DNA of 64,000 nt from Phycisphaerae bacterium (lineage in GTDB: Bacteria > Planctomycetota > Phycisphaerae > Phycisphaerales > Phycisphaeraceae), in NCBI GenBank assembly GCA_030425705.1, contig JAUHZU010000005.1, forward strand, positions 124,001 to 188,000. The letters are read 5' to 3'. Within the stretch, counting starts at the first letter, position 1. Each line of letters begins with the position of its first letter. The notes under the pieces are model-generated. The model saw nothing but the letters and a program-made list of their open reading frames with translations. It had not been told where the DNA came from and ran no database searches. This document shows, piece after piece, positions 32,581 through 41,382 of this stretch. A program made the position numbers and the translations under genes.

Positions 32581-34674
32581 TCACCGCCCCCGCATGAGCG
32601 AGGCGATGACTTCCTGCGCCTGGTCGACGGGCAGCGCGAAGGTCGCGGTCCGGCCGTAGCGCGCGATGTTGAGCCCGACGGCCTCGCCCTGCAGGTTGAG
32701 CAGCGGGCCGCCGATGTCCGGCGCCCACAGGATCGTGTCGTGCTGGAACGCCAGGGGGAACCGCGTCCGCCGGTCCGACAGCTTGCCCCCGCGGGCGCTG
32801 TAGACCTCGGCGGCGGAGGGCCCCTGCGGCTCCGCTTCGGGTTGGGCCTGGGCGAACTCGGCGCGGTCGCCGAGCGTGACCTCGACCTCGATTGATTCCG
32901 CAGCGTCGCCGTCGCCCCGGCGGACGGTGAGCACCAGCGTGTCGCCCACGGCCTTGCCGCCGAGGCACTCAACCAAGGCGCGCGGGCTATCGATCGCCTC
33001 GTCCCCGACCGCGGTGATCACGTCGCCCGCCAGCAGCCCCGCCGCTTCCGCGGGCGTGCCGGGCAGGACCTCGCCGACCGCCGCGCCGTCCGCTTCGCTC
33101 ATCCCGCCGACGCCCAGGAACGGCGCGGGCTCGGGGGTCGGCTCGAGGTTGTTCACCCGCTCGGGGATCGGCCGGGCCGCGACCCCCACCGCGCCCAGCG
33201 CTAACGGCATGCCGTCCGCGCCCGGCGCGACGACCACCTCGCCCAGCACCGCCGGCCGCGCCGCCCAGCGCACCGGCGTGAGCCCCTCGGCGTCGATCTT
33301 CAGCAGCGCAAGGTCGTTCGCCCAGTCGCCGTTCACAACGCGGGCGCGATACGTCTGGTCAAACTGCCGGACCGTCACTAAGCCGTTGAGCTCGCTGGCC
33401 TTCGTCACAATGTAGCCGTCGGCACGGACGACCGTCCCCAGGGCGACGACCCGGCGTTGGCAGACGACCTCCACCGTGCACGGGCCCGCCTGCGCGACGA
33501 CGCTGTCGAACTGTGTGAGTACGTGGTCGGCGATCTTGCCGTGCGTCCGCCTAAGGTCGTCGGCGATATCGTCGAGCGCCCGCTCACGCACGGCCTGGCG
33601 GATGATCTCGCGCGTCTCCGCCAGCCGTTCGTCGATCTCGTCGGGGCCGTCACCCCCCAGCGGCGAGACACCCGCGGCCTCGAGTTCGGCGGTGCGGCGT
33701 TCGCGCTCGGCGATCTTTTCTTCGTAGTCGCGGATCGCCTGGATCAGGTCCTCGCGCCCTAGCAGCGCCGCGACCTCTTCGGGCGACAGCTCCACCTCGC
33801 CGGCCGCGTTGCGCGCGGCCTCAACGGCGGCGCGCAGCTCGGCGTCGCCGGCACGCAGCCGACGCGTCAGCTCCCGCTGGATATTCTCGGGCAGGCGGTC
33901 GAGGCCGGGCTCGACCTCGCCGGCCCCCTCCGGCATCGCGTTGATCTCGCCGGGCTCGGACAGCGCGTCCCACTGCGCGTGGTACACGTCGATCGGCACA
34001 TGCCGGTTGACCAGCACGTTCATCTCGATGTTGCTGTGGATGCCGATGACCTGGCCCGCGAGGTTATAGAGCGGGCCGCCTGAGTCGCCGGAGACGACCG
34101 TGCAGTCGGTGGTGATCGCGCCGGTCATCGCGGCGCGGGAGGAGACGTGGACGATCCGCCCCAGCCGGAGCGGCGCGGGCCGGTCGACCTGCACCCCCGC
34201 CGCGTGGCCGAACGCCAGGCACCAGTCGCCTTCCCACAGCCCGCCGGCCGGCGCGGCTTCGACAAACGGGTACGCGCCCTCCTGTGTGATCCGCGCCATG
34301 CCCGAGTCCACTTGGCGGTTGACGCCCAGGGCCTGCGCGGGGACCTGCCGGCCGTCGTGCAGCACGACGATCACTGCCCCGCCGGTCTCCGGCAGGACGT
34401 GCGCCGCGGTCAGCACCAGGCCGTCTTCGCTGATGATGACGCCGCTGCCCATCCCCCCACCAGGCATCATGATCCCCACGGTCGCGGCGCGGCAGCGCTC
34501 GGCGATCGCGGTCACGCGCTGGTTCAGCTCAACCAGTTCGGCCGGGGCGACCGCGGCCGCGTCGACCACGGCCGGGTCCTGCGCGACGGCCAACGCCGCC
34601 GGGGCACAACACCCCGCGACAACCACGAGCACCGCCCCTGCCCTGCGTACGGCCTGCCAACTCGGTGTCTTCAT
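32581..34674 (-). CDS. Exported double trypsin-like protease with PDZ, paralogue
   Basis: 697 aa with a signal peptide (VLVVVAGCCAPAALAVAQ). First module intact: His92 (TAAHVL), Asp123 (VDSGMARI), Ser198 (SGDSGGPL). An acidic, helical coiled linker runs about 255-390, replacing the EF-hand-like segment of the paralogue. Second module: TKAS at 424-427 replaces the His motif, Asp454 is kept (NDLALLKI) and Ile654 (PDIGGPLL) replaces the Ser. The PDZ domain (about 518-602) is inserted before this site. AGGAG lies 11 nt before ATG 34674. It is 134 bp from its paralogue on the same strand, consistent with duplication and divergence. Confidence 0.88.
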   Translation of the reverse strand: MKTPSWQAVRRAGAVLVVVAGCCAPAALAVAQDPAVVDAAAVAPAELVELNQRVTAIAERCRAATVGIMMPGGGMGSGVIISEDGLVLTAAHVLPETGGAVIVVLHDGRQVPAQALGVNRQVDSGMARITQEGAYPFVEAAPAGGLWEGDWCLAFGHAAGVQVDRPAPLRLGRIVHVSSRAAMTGAITTDCTVVSGDSGGPLYNLAGQVIGIHSNIEMNVLVNRHVPIDVYHAQWDALSEPGEINAMPEGAGEVEPGLDRLPENIQRELTRRLRAGDAELRAAVEAARNAAGEVELSPEEVAALLGREDLIQAIRDYEEKIAERERRTAELEAAGVSPLGGDGPDEIDERLAETREIIRQAVRERALDDIADDLRRTHGKIADHVLTQFDSVVAQAGPCTVEVVCQRRVVALGTVVRADGYIVTKASELNGLVTVRQFDQTYRARVVNGDWANDLALLKIDAEGLTPVRWAARPAVLGEVVVAPGADGMPLALGAVGVAARPIPERVNNLEPTPEPAPFLGVGGMSEADGAAVGEVLPGTPAEAAGLLAGDVITAVGDEAIDSPRALVECLGGKAVGDTLVLTVRRGDGDAAESIEVEVTLGDRAEFAQAQPEAEPQGPSAAEVYSARGGKLSDRRTRFPLAFQHDTILWAPDIGGPLLNLQGEAVGLNIARYGRTATFALPVDQAQEVIASLMRGR

Positions 34675-34777
34675 CGTGTCGCCGTCTCCTTTGACTGCCG
34701 CCCGCCGCCCCGAACGGGTGACGCATACACCCCGCCTAACTGTACGCTCCAGACGCCCGAGAGGTCTACGAGTTTCC

Positions 34778-35347
34778 TCAGGTTTTCGGCGTGTCGTCGG
34801 CCGACACCGACCGGCCGCTCCGTTTCAGCTCGGCGGTGAACTGCTCGGACTGCCCGCGCGGCACGCTGAGGTACCGCCAGCTTTCGCCGCGAAGCCGCTT
34901 ACACTGCGAGACGATCTGGCCCACGTGATAGCCGTAGTGCGCGATCTGCCGGTGGATCGCCCGGGCCAGCGACAGCGGCTGACCGCGGATCAGCACCTCT
35001 CGGCCCAGGTCCTCGCCCACCAGCCCATCAAGCGTGTCGAGCAGCACCCCCCAGCCCGACGCCCAGTCGCGCTCCAGCGCCGCCCGGTCCGCGTAGCTGT
35101 CGATGAACTCGTCGTCGCGGTGCCGTGAGGGCTTCTCGCCGTCGGTCGTGAGCACGTCGGTCCACCGCGAGCGCATGTTGCCGGCCATGTGCTTCATGAT
35201 GACCGCGACGCTGTTGCCGTCCGGGTCGGGCACGACGCGGAGCTGCTCGAAGGAGACCTGCTCGATCGCTCGCTCCGCCAGCTCGCGCTGGGAGACAAAG
35301 GTCTCGCGAGCACTGGCCAAGACGATCAAACCGACATCGTTGCCCAC
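34778..35347 (-). CDS. DinB-superfamily protein (DUF1572)
   Basis: 189 aa. Four-helix bundle with three spaced histidines that bind a metal in DinB proteins: IMKHMAGNMRSRW near residue 53, then IHRQIAHYGYHVGQI. The sequence TTDGEKPSRHRDDEF is typical of DUF1572. The start is GTG 35347 with GGAGA 7 nt upstream. Such proteins may be thiol transferases, but the role is unknown. It is divergent from recX and shares its promoter region. Confidence 0.87.
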   Translation of the reverse strand: MGNDVGLIVLASARETFVSQRELAERAIEQVSFEQLRVVPDPDGNSVAVIMKHMAGNMRSRWTDVLTTDGEKPSRHRDDEFIDSYADRAALERDWASGWGVLLDTLDGLVGEDLGREVLIRGQPLSLARAIHRQIAHYGYHVGQIVSQCKRLRGESWRYLSVPRGQSEQFTAELKRSGRSVSADDTPKT

Positions 35348-35374
35348 GGCTGTTCTCCGGTTAGGGTGCGGTGG

Positions 35375-35381
35375 TATCGTA
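35375..35381. promoter_or_regulatory. Shared divergent -10 element (tatcgta)
   Basis: TATCGT (35375-35380, plus) lies 6 nt before the recX GTG. TACGAT (35381-35376, minus) gives the DinB gene a leader of about 20-25 nt that carries its ribosome-binding site. Confidence 0.5.
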
Positions 35382-35386
35382 GCGGC

Positions 35387-36085
35387 GTGACGCTGTTCCC
35401 CACCGAGGACGGGCTGAAGATCACCGCGCTGTCGCCCACGGCACGCGACGCGAACCGCGTCACCATCCGCGTCGGCACCGGCGACCGCAAGGGCAAGGTC
35501 GTCGCCACCCTCACCACCCGGCTCATCAGCGACCTGGGCCTGCACCCGGGCCAGCCGTGGGACGATGCGCTCGCGAAGACCGTGGAGGACGCCAAGGGGT
35601 TCGACAAGGCCTTCCGCGCGGCGAGCAACCGCCTCGCGCGCCGGGCGATGAGCCGGAAGATGATCGACGACAAGCTGCGCCAGCTCGAACACCCGCCGGG
35701 CACCCGCGCGGCCGTGCTCGATCGCCTGGAAGAGCTGGAGCTCATCGACGACGAGCAGTTCGGCCGGATGCTGGTCCGCGGCGTCCTGGCGCGCAAGCCC
35801 GCCGGGCCGATGCTGCTCAAGCAGAAGCTCTACGCCAAGGGCATCACCGGGTCGCTCGCGGACAAGCTCATCACCGAGGCCACCAGCGACCCCGACGAGC
35901 AGCGCGACGCCGCGCTCGCCTTCGCCGAGAAGAAGCTCGCCGCCCTGCAGCGCGTCGATCCCGACGCCCGCTACCGCCGGCTGTACGGCCAACTCGCCCG
36001 CCGCGGCTTCAAAGCCGACACCATCCGCTACGTCATGGACACCCTCCGCGATCAGCTGCGGGAAAGCCACGATGAAACGCGGTAG
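35387..36085 (+). CDS. recX: RecX-family regulator of RecA
   Basis: 232 aa. Three-helix repeats are recognisable: AASNRLARRAMSRKMIDDKL, then ELIDDEQFGRMLVRGVLARK and a C-terminal repeat ending GFKADTIRYVMDTL. It inhibits or modulates RecA filaments. recA is not adjacent, unlike in many bacteria. The start GTG 35387 has a TATCGT hexamer 6 nt upstream and no Shine-Dalgarno. It is longer than E. coli RecX because of an extra N-terminal domain of about 60 residues. Confidence 0.9.
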   Translation: MTLFPTEDGLKITALSPTARDANRVTIRVGTGDRKGKVVATLTTRLISDLGLHPGQPWDDALAKTVEDAKGFDKAFRAASNRLARRAMSRKMIDDKLRQLEHPPGTRAAVLDRLEELELIDDEQFGRMLVRGVLARKPAGPMLLKQKLYAKGITGSLADKLITEATSDPDEQRDAALAFAEKKLAALQRVDPDARYRRLYGQLARRGFKADTIRYVMDTLRDQLRESHDETR

Positions 36086-36101
36086 CCGCCCGGCCCGGCG
36101 T

Positions 36102-36107
36102 TACAAT
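36102..36107 (+). promoter_or_regulatory. -10 element of a leaderless start (PEGA lipoprotein)
   Basis: TACAAT with a 6-nt spacer (ccccgc) to ATG 36114. It lies just after the recX stop. Confidence 0.55.
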
Positions 36108-36113
36108 CCCCGC

Positions 36114-36536
36114 ATGGCACGACGCACCCCCTCCCCGTTCGTGATGGCGCTCGCCCTGATGACCGCCCTGCCGCTCACCGGCTGCGTGAAGCGGACGCTG
36201 CTGATCGAGTCCGACCCGCCCGGGGCGCTGGTCTATCTCAACGACCAGGAGGTCGGCCGGACCCCCGTCACCGTGCCCTTCACCTGGTACGGGACCTATG
36301 ACGTCCGTCTGGAAAAGGATGGTTACCGGACGCTGCACACCGAGCAGGCGCTGGAGCAGCCCTGGTGGGAGCACCCCGGCCCAGACCTGTTCGCCGAGGC
36401 CATCCCCGACAAGCGGGTCGAGCGGAACTGGTTTTTCAAGCTCTCGGAGGCCACCCCGGCCGACGCGGTGGACCCCGACGTCCTGCTGGAGCACGCCCGC
36501 CAGATGCGTGAGCTGAACCTCCGGGACGAGGAATAG
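36114..36536 (+). CDS. PEGA-domain lipoprotein
   Basis: 140 aa. The lipoprotein signal ends LPLTGC. A PEGA domain follows (LLIESDPPGALVYLNDQEVG, then RTPVTVPFTWYGTYDVRLEK), a beta-sandwich seen in surface and wall-associated proteins. Function is unknown. ATG 36114 is preferred over an in-frame ATG 42 nt upstream because of the leaderless -10 and the signal peptide. Confidence 0.88.
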   Translation: MARRTPSPFVMALALMTALPLTGCVKRTLLIESDPPGALVYLNDQEVGRTPVTVPFTWYGTYDVRLEKDGYRTLHTEQALEQPWWEHPGPDLFAEAIPDKRVERNWFFKLSEATPADAVDPDVLLEHARQMRELNLRDEE

Positions 36537-36556
36537 CCCGATTCGCAGGACAAATC

Positions 36557-36892
36557 TTGTCTATCTTCCCTAAAGACATTGATTTAGAACGATCCGCAGG
36601 CCTGACGATCACCTGGTCCGACGGGCGGGTCTCGCGATACCCGGTGGCCCACCTCAGGCGGAACTCACCGGCCGCGGACGCCAAAAAACAGCGTGAGGAG
36701 CTGGAAAACAACCCCCTGGCGGTGCTCCCGGCGGGCTCGGGCAGCACCGGCCCGCTGCGGGCGGAGGACGTGGAACTGGTGGGCCACTACGCCCTCAGGG
36801 TGCGGTTCTCCGACGGCCACGCAACCGGGCTGTATACCTGGCCCTACCTGCGGTCGATCGACCCGGCCGTCGGGCCGGGGGAGGCGACTTGA
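36557..36892 (+). CDS. DUF971 (GBBH-like N-terminal domain) protein
   Basis: 111 aa. It contains LTITWSDGRVSRYPVAHLRR and VGHYALRVRFSDGHATGLYT, the DUF971 signature fold, often linked to Fe-S assembly. The start codon is TTG 36557 with AGGA 7 nt upstream. It is 20 bp after the PEGA gene. Confidence 0.9.
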   Translation: MSIFPKDIDLERSAGLTITWSDGRVSRYPVAHLRRNSPAADAKKQREELENNPLAVLPAGSGSTGPLRAEDVELVGHYALRVRFSDGHATGLYTWPYLRSIDPAVGPGEAT

Positions 36893-37337
36893 CCCCCGGG
36901 ATGACGCTCCCCCCTGTTAGGGGTATCATGTGGCCCGCCCGCGGGAGGGAGCCCGCGGCCAAAAAACGGACCGGAGGTCGGTGGCCGAGGATCGGCTGAC
37001 CGATAAGACCCGACTCACAGAAGCTGATCATTCAGATCGTGTCAGCAGGATTGACGAAGGGGAAGGGCTGGCGTATCAAACGCGGCTAACGGCCTAAGTT
37101 TCAAGTCCTTACTCGGATCACGCCGAGATTTGCAACAGTTCAGATACAGGTCGGGAGGCCTATACCACGGAGGGCCTCCCATACAAGACGTTGGCCATTG
37201 CTCGGGGGCGGGTGATGGTCAGGATCGAAGGCGGGTCATTCTCCATCTTGTGCAACGCGTGTTGCGCAGGGGATGAGCCGCCGCCACAAGCCGGACTGTC
37301 CGGCGAGATGGATGCATCTTTCCAAGGAGACGCATTG
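36893..37337 (+). other. 445-bp non-coding region upstream of the porin, with hairpins
   Basis: No gene is seen. The region is less GC-rich than its surroundings. It holds a 7-bp stem CCGCGGG/CCCGCGG (36939-36945 with 36952-36958) and an 8-bp stem GGGAGGCC/GGCCTCCC (37153-37160 with 37173-37180). No U-run follows either. It may be a long structured leader of the porin mRNA or contain a small RNA. No known RNA family was recognised. Confidence 0.45.
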
Positions 37338-38654
37338 ATGCAACGCAAGATTTCGACCGCAGCCCTCGTGGGCGCCCTGGCACTCGGCTTTGCCGGTACC
37401 GCCTCGGCAGATGACGACGCACGGATCGCCCAGCTGGAGGCCCAGGTCGCCCAGCTCCAGGCACAGGCCCAAGGCGACTGGCTCACCGAAGCCCGCGCCG
37501 ACGAGGTCCGCGGCCTGGTGCAGGACGTCCTCGCCGACGCCGACACCCGCGCCACCCTGCTCCAAGAGGGCATGATGGCCGGCATCAACGACAAGGGGAA
37601 GGTCTTCCTCCAGTCCGCCGACGGCCAGTTCACCATGAACATCTCCGGCCAGATCCAGTTCCGCTACTACTTCAACTTCCAGGATGACCGCAAGACGGTC
37701 GGCATCTCCGACGAAGCCGCCTCGAACTTCAACATCCGCCGCGCCAAGGTCAAGTTCACCGGCACCGTCGCCGACGGCTGGGACTACGGCGTCGTGATCG
37801 CCGCCTCGTCTAACCAGGACTTCTTCGCTGAAGACGTCTACATCGGCCACGACCTCGGCGACGGCTGGCGTATGCAGGTCGGCCTGTTCAAGCTGCCCTT
37901 CGCCCGTCAGGAGCTGATCAGCTCCAGCCGTCAGGTCGCCGTCGACCGCGGCATGACCACCGAGTTCTTCACCCTCAACCGCTCCGAGCAGGTGCAGTTC
38001 TCCTACGGCGATGACAACTGGAAGTGGCACATCTCGCTGAGCGACGGTGCCAACACCGGCTTCACCGGCCTGCCCGGCGGTGCCAGCAACGACTTCGCTT
38101 TCACCGTCCGCGGTGACTACCGCTTCGACGGTGAGTGGAGCGATGCGAAGAGCGAGTTCGGCAGCGACTCCGACGCCCTGTTCGTCGGCGGTGCCGTCCA
38201 CTACGAGAAGTTCGACGGCGGCGGCGTGGTTGACGACAACCTCGTCTGGACCATCGACGCCCTCTGGAAGACCGGCGGCTTCGGCATCACCGCGGCCATC
38301 TTCGGCTCGCACATCTCCAACGATGCCGGCGGTGCCGACCTCGACCAGTACGGCGCCTACGGCCAGGTCGACTACGTCCTCGACGAGAAGTGGGACGTCT
38401 TCGGTCGCTACGACTACATCGACGACGACACCGCCGCGGACGAGCTGCACGCTCTGACCGTGGGTGTGAACTACCACTTCAACGCGAACGTGAAGTTCAC
38501 CACCGACATCGTCTTCACCCTGTCGGGCGACAACCCCACCGCGGCCGGCGCCATCAACGGCGGCGAGTCGAGCTCGGGCCTGGGCCTCCAGGGCACCTAC
38601 ACCGACGACGACGAGCAGATCGCCTGGCGTGCTCAGCTCCAGCTGCTGTTCTAA
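37338..38654 (+). CDS. OprP/OprO-like phosphate-selective outer-membrane porin
   Basis: 438 aa. The signal peptide ends TASA. A short coiled coil (IAQLEAQVAQLQAQAQ) is followed by a 16-stranded-type beta-barrel (NISGQIQFRYYFNFQDD, NIRRAKVKFTGTVADGW, the terminal QLQLLF with C-terminal Phe). AAGGAG lies 8 nt before ATG 37338. It matches the OprP/O family; ion specificity is inferred mainly from the PhoBR and Pit genes that follow. A strong terminator follows. Confidence 0.9.
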   Translation: MQRKISTAALVGALALGFAGTASADDDARIAQLEAQVAQLQAQAQGDWLTEARADEVRGLVQDVLADADTRATLLQEGMMAGINDKGKVFLQSADGQFTMNISGQIQFRYYFNFQDDRKTVGISDEAASNFNIRRAKVKFTGTVADGWDYGVVIAASSNQDFFAEDVYIGHDLGDGWRMQVGLFKLPFARQELISSSRQVAVDRGMTTEFFTLNRSEQVQFSYGDDNWKWHISLSDGANTGFTGLPGGASNDFAFTVRGDYRFDGEWSDAKSEFGSDSDALFVGGAVHYEKFDGGGVVDDNLVWTIDALWKTGGFGITAAIFGSHISNDAGGADLDQYGAYGQVDYVLDEKWDVFGRYDYIDDDTAADELHALTVGVNYHFNANVKFTTDIVFTLSGDNPTAAGAINGGESSSGLGLQGTYTDDDEQIAWRAQLQLLF

Positions 38655-38689
38655 GACCAGCCGCTGAACGCATCTCCGATGCAACTCCG

Positions 38690-38726
38690 CAAGACGCGGG
38701 ACTCACGTCCCGCGTCTTGTTTTTTG
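38690..38726 (+). terminator. Rho-independent terminator after the porin
   Basis: 12-bp perfect stem (aagacgcgggac with gtcccgcgtctt; one more C-G pair outside), loop tcac, then TTTTTT. Confidence 0.95.
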
Positions 38727-38855
38727 CGCGGGCCAAGCGGCCGCAGTCGGGCGACATCAGCGGGCCAGTCGCCGATGCCTGCCCGCCTGCCCAGAGCCCC
38801 AAGCGTGAGCTGTGTGAATTGTGTTAGCGAGATAAGCCCGGGCCCCGGGCCGTGC

Positions 38856-38861
38856 TATTCT
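38856..38861 (+). promoter_or_regulatory. -10 candidate for phoB
   Basis: TGCTATTCT, an extended -10, 48 nt before ATG 38910. No convincing -35 or Pho box was found. Confidence 0.4.
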
Positions 38862-38909
38862 TCCCGTGCACAGCCCGGCCGGGCGTTCGCCGGCCAACGG
38901 AGCCCCGCT

Positions 38910-39656
38910 ATGTCCACGGTCAGCCGACCCCGAAGCCAGCCCACGATGACCAAGACCCCCCCTAGCGAAACCACCATCCTGCTGGTCGAAGACGAGCAGG
39001 ACCTGCTCGAACTGCTCCGGTACAACCTGGTCCGCGAGGGCTACCAGGTCGAGACCGCGGGCACCGGCGAGGACGGGCTCAAGCGGGTCCGCCAGATGGG
39101 CCGGGACCTGGACCTGGTGCTGCTGGACCTGATGCTGCCGGGCATCGACGGGCTGGAGGTCTGCCGGACGCTTAAGGGCCGGGAGACGACCGCGTCCGTG
39201 CCGGTGGTGATGCTGACGGCCAAGGGCGAGGAGGCGGACATTGTGCGCGGCCTGGAACTGGGCGCAGACGACTACATCACCAAGCCGTTCAGCCCGCGGG
39301 TACTGATGGCACGGATCGGCGCGGTGCTCCGCCGGGCCGAGAAGGACGGCCGGTCGCAACCCTCCTCGGTCGTCGAAGCCGGGCCGATCGCGATCGACCA
39401 GGACCGCCACGAGGTGACGGTGTCCGGCGAGCCGACGGTGCTGACGGCGACCGAGTTCAAGCTGCTCGCGCTGCTGATGTCGCGGGCCGGCCGGGTCTAC
39501 ACCCGCCAGCAGATCATCGAGTCGATCCACGAGGGGTACGCCGCGGTGACCGACCGCAGTGTCGATGTGCAGGTCGTCTCGCTGCGGCGCAAGCTCGGCG
39601 ACGCGGGCCGGCTCATCGAGACCGTCCGCGGGGTGGGCTACCGGCTGCGCGACTGA
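38910..39656 (+). CDS. phoB: PhoB-like response regulator
   Basis: 248 aa. Receiver domain with the acidic pair in VEDEQD, phospho-acceptor Asp73 (VLLDLMLPG), the Thr in MLTAKGEEAD and Lys in YITKPFSPR. The OmpR-type winged helix ends DRSVDVQVVSLRRKLGDAG and VRGVGYRLRD. It activates phosphate-starvation genes in its family. The start ATG 38910 has GGAG 8 nt upstream; ATG 38946 would remove the first 12 residues. It precedes phoR. Confidence 0.93.
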   Translation: MSTVSRPRSQPTMTKTPPSETTILLVEDEQDLLELLRYNLVREGYQVETAGTGEDGLKRVRQMGRDLDLVLLDLMLPGIDGLEVCRTLKGRETTASVPVVMLTAKGEEADIVRGLELGADDYITKPFSPRVLMARIGAVLRRAEKDGRSQPSSVVEAGPIAIDQDRHEVTVSGEPTVLTATEFKLLALLMSRAGRVYTRQQIIESIHEGYAAVTDRSVDVQVVSLRRKLGDAGRLIETVRGVGYRLRD

Positions 39657-39767
39657 CCACAACCGTGCCGGTCGGCACCACGCTTCGTGGGCGTCCGTCC
39701 GATCCCAACAGACCGCCGTGTCGCTTCCGCCGAGGGCCGACCCTCGGCCTGTCCATACCCCATGCGG

Positions 39768-39773
39768 TACGCT
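39768..39773 (+). promoter_or_regulatory. -10 element of a leaderless start (phoR)
   Basis: TACGCT with a 6-nt spacer (cttgcc) to ATG 39780. Confidence 0.45.
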
Positions 39774-39779
39774 CTTGCC

Positions 39780-41174
39780 ATGCCCGACGTGTTGTCCGCC
39801 AACCCGGCCGCCTTCGCGAACTCGGCCTCGCTGCCGCTGGTCGGTCTGTTGGCCGGCTCGCTGATCACGCTCGGCGTGATGGTGTGGATCATCTCGCGCT
39901 ACCGCAAGTGGCTGCGCGACCTGGGCCGGTCCGCCAACCGCCTGGCGCAGGGCGACCTGTCGACGCGCGTGCAGAGCAGCGGCCCGCCGCACGTCGCCGC
40001 CCTGGCCGACACGCTGAACCAGATGGCCAGCCAGTTGGGTGACCGGCTGTCCGAGGTGGTGCGGCAGCGCAACGAGCTGGGCACGATCCTCTCGTCGATG
40101 GACGAGGGCGTCCTCGCGATCGACGCGGACCTGCGCATCATCAGCATGAACCGCGCCGCGGCGGTGCTGCTACGGCTCGACCCGGCCAAGGCCATCGACC
40201 AGCCCATCGACCGCGTGCTCTGCGACCCGGTTATCCGCGACTACCTCAGCCGGCCGCTCGAGACCGGCCAGGGGATGCAGGGCGAGGTCACGCTCGTCCG
40301 CGAGCCGCAGGAGGACGGGGCCGCCGGCCCGGAGGCCCAGGGCGTCGCGTCCCAGCCCGCCGCGGGCCCGCGCATCATCGAGGCCCAGTCCGCGCTGCTC
40401 CGCGACGCCGCGGGCGACCGGCTGGGCACCGTGCTGGTACTACACGACGTGTCGCAGCTCCGCCGGCTGGAATCGATCCGGCAGGACTTTGTCGCCAACG
40501 TGTCGCACGAGCTGCGCACCCCGATCAGCGCAGTGAAGGCCGCGTCGGAGACGCTGCTGGACGAGCTGGAGTTCGCCGACGAGCGCCCGCCGGACCTTGA
40601 GACGCAGAAGAACTTCCTGGGCATCATTAATCGACAGGCCGAGCGGCTGCAGTCGATCGTCGAGGACCTGCTGTCGCTGGCGCGCATCGAGCAGGGCAAG
40701 CGGGAGGACTCGCTGGTGCTGAGCGATGCGCCGCTGTCGCCGATGGTCGCCGCGGCGGTCGAGACGGTGCAGGCCAAGGCGGACGCGAAGGGCATCTCGA
40801 TCCGCACGCGATGCGAGACGGGGCTGATGGCGTTGTTCAACCGGATGCTGCTGGAGCAGGCGCTGATCAACCTGATCGACAACGCGGTGAAGTACAGCCC
40901 GGAGCACACGCAGGTGGATGTGCGGGTGTGGCGCGAGGGCGGCGAGGTGAAGCTGCAGGTCGCCGACCAGGGCCGGGGCATCGAGCCCGCGCACCTGCCC
41001 CGGCTGTTCGAGCGTTTCTACCGCACGGACAAGGCGCGCAGCCGGGCCGTCGGCGGGACGGGGCTGGGGCTGTCGATCGTCAAGCACATCGCCGAGGCGC
41101 ACGGCGGCCGGGTCCACGTCGAGAGCCAGCTGGGGCAGGGCAGCCGGTTCACACTCGTGATCCAACCGGCGTAA
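39780..41174 (+). CDS. phoR: PhoR-like sensor histidine kinase
   Basis: 464 aa. One or two N-terminal membrane helices (about 19-40) without a sizeable periplasmic sensor. Then HAMP-like (41-95), PAS (about 98-225), HisKA with His243 in NVSHELRTPISA, and HATPase with N-box LINLIDNAVKYS, GRGIEPAHLPRLFERFYR and GTGLGLSIVKHIAEAHGG. It autophosphorylates and passes phosphate to PhoB. As in other PhoR proteins, the signal probably comes through a transporter or PhoU-like protein; DUF47 and Pit are encoded next. Confidence 0.92.
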   Translation: MPDVLSANPAAFANSASLPLVGLLAGSLITLGVMVWIISRYRKWLRDLGRSANRLAQGDLSTRVQSSGPPHVAALADTLNQMASQLGDRLSEVVRQRNELGTILSSMDEGVLAIDADLRIISMNRAAAVLLRLDPAKAIDQPIDRVLCDPVIRDYLSRPLETGQGMQGEVTLVREPQEDGAAGPEAQGVASQPAAGPRIIEAQSALLRDAAGDRLGTVLVLHDVSQLRRLESIRQDFVANVSHELRTPISAVKAASETLLDELEFADERPPDLETQKNFLGIINRQAERLQSIVEDLLSLARIEQGKREDSLVLSDAPLSPMVAAAVETVQAKADAKGISIRTRCETGLMALFNRMLLEQALINLIDNAVKYSPEHTQVDVRVWREGGEVKLQVADQGRGIEPAHLPRLFERFYRTDKARSRAVGGTGLGLSIVKHIAEAHGGRVHVESQLGQGSRFTLVIQPA

Positions 41175-41269
41175 GATCATGCGGGGGCGCTGTCGAAGCC
41201 CACCCAACACCCACCAGGATGGACGCCGCCCGCGTCGGCCTCGCCGCGGCATCGGCCGCTGTCGTGTGG

Positions 41270-41310
41270 TGCCCGACCCCTGACTGCTTTGGGGCAGGCG
41301 GTATCGGGCA
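41270..41310 (+). other. Two-tier hairpin upstream of the DUF47 gene
   Basis: TGCCCGA/TCGGGCA (41270-41276 with 41304-41310) encloses CCCC/GGGG (41277-41280 with 41291-41294). It lies in the 208-bp gap between phoR and the DUF47 gene, without a U-run. It may be a leader structure. Confidence 0.35.
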
Positions 41311-41382
41311 TCACGAGGGTTGTAAGCAACGTCAAGAATGTTCAGATTGGATTAGAATCCCGTTGGAATCCCGGAGTACCCC

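Noticed and set aside
37090-37125. tRNA-like TTTCAAGTCC (T-loop resemblance) in the porin leader
   Set aside because: No acceptor stem, D-arm or anticodon arm can be folded around it.
38811-38827. Possible Pho box (repeated TGTGTGA/TGTGTTA) before phoB
   Set aside because: The repeats are 9 nt apart, not the 11-nt period of known Pho boxes, and the match is poor.
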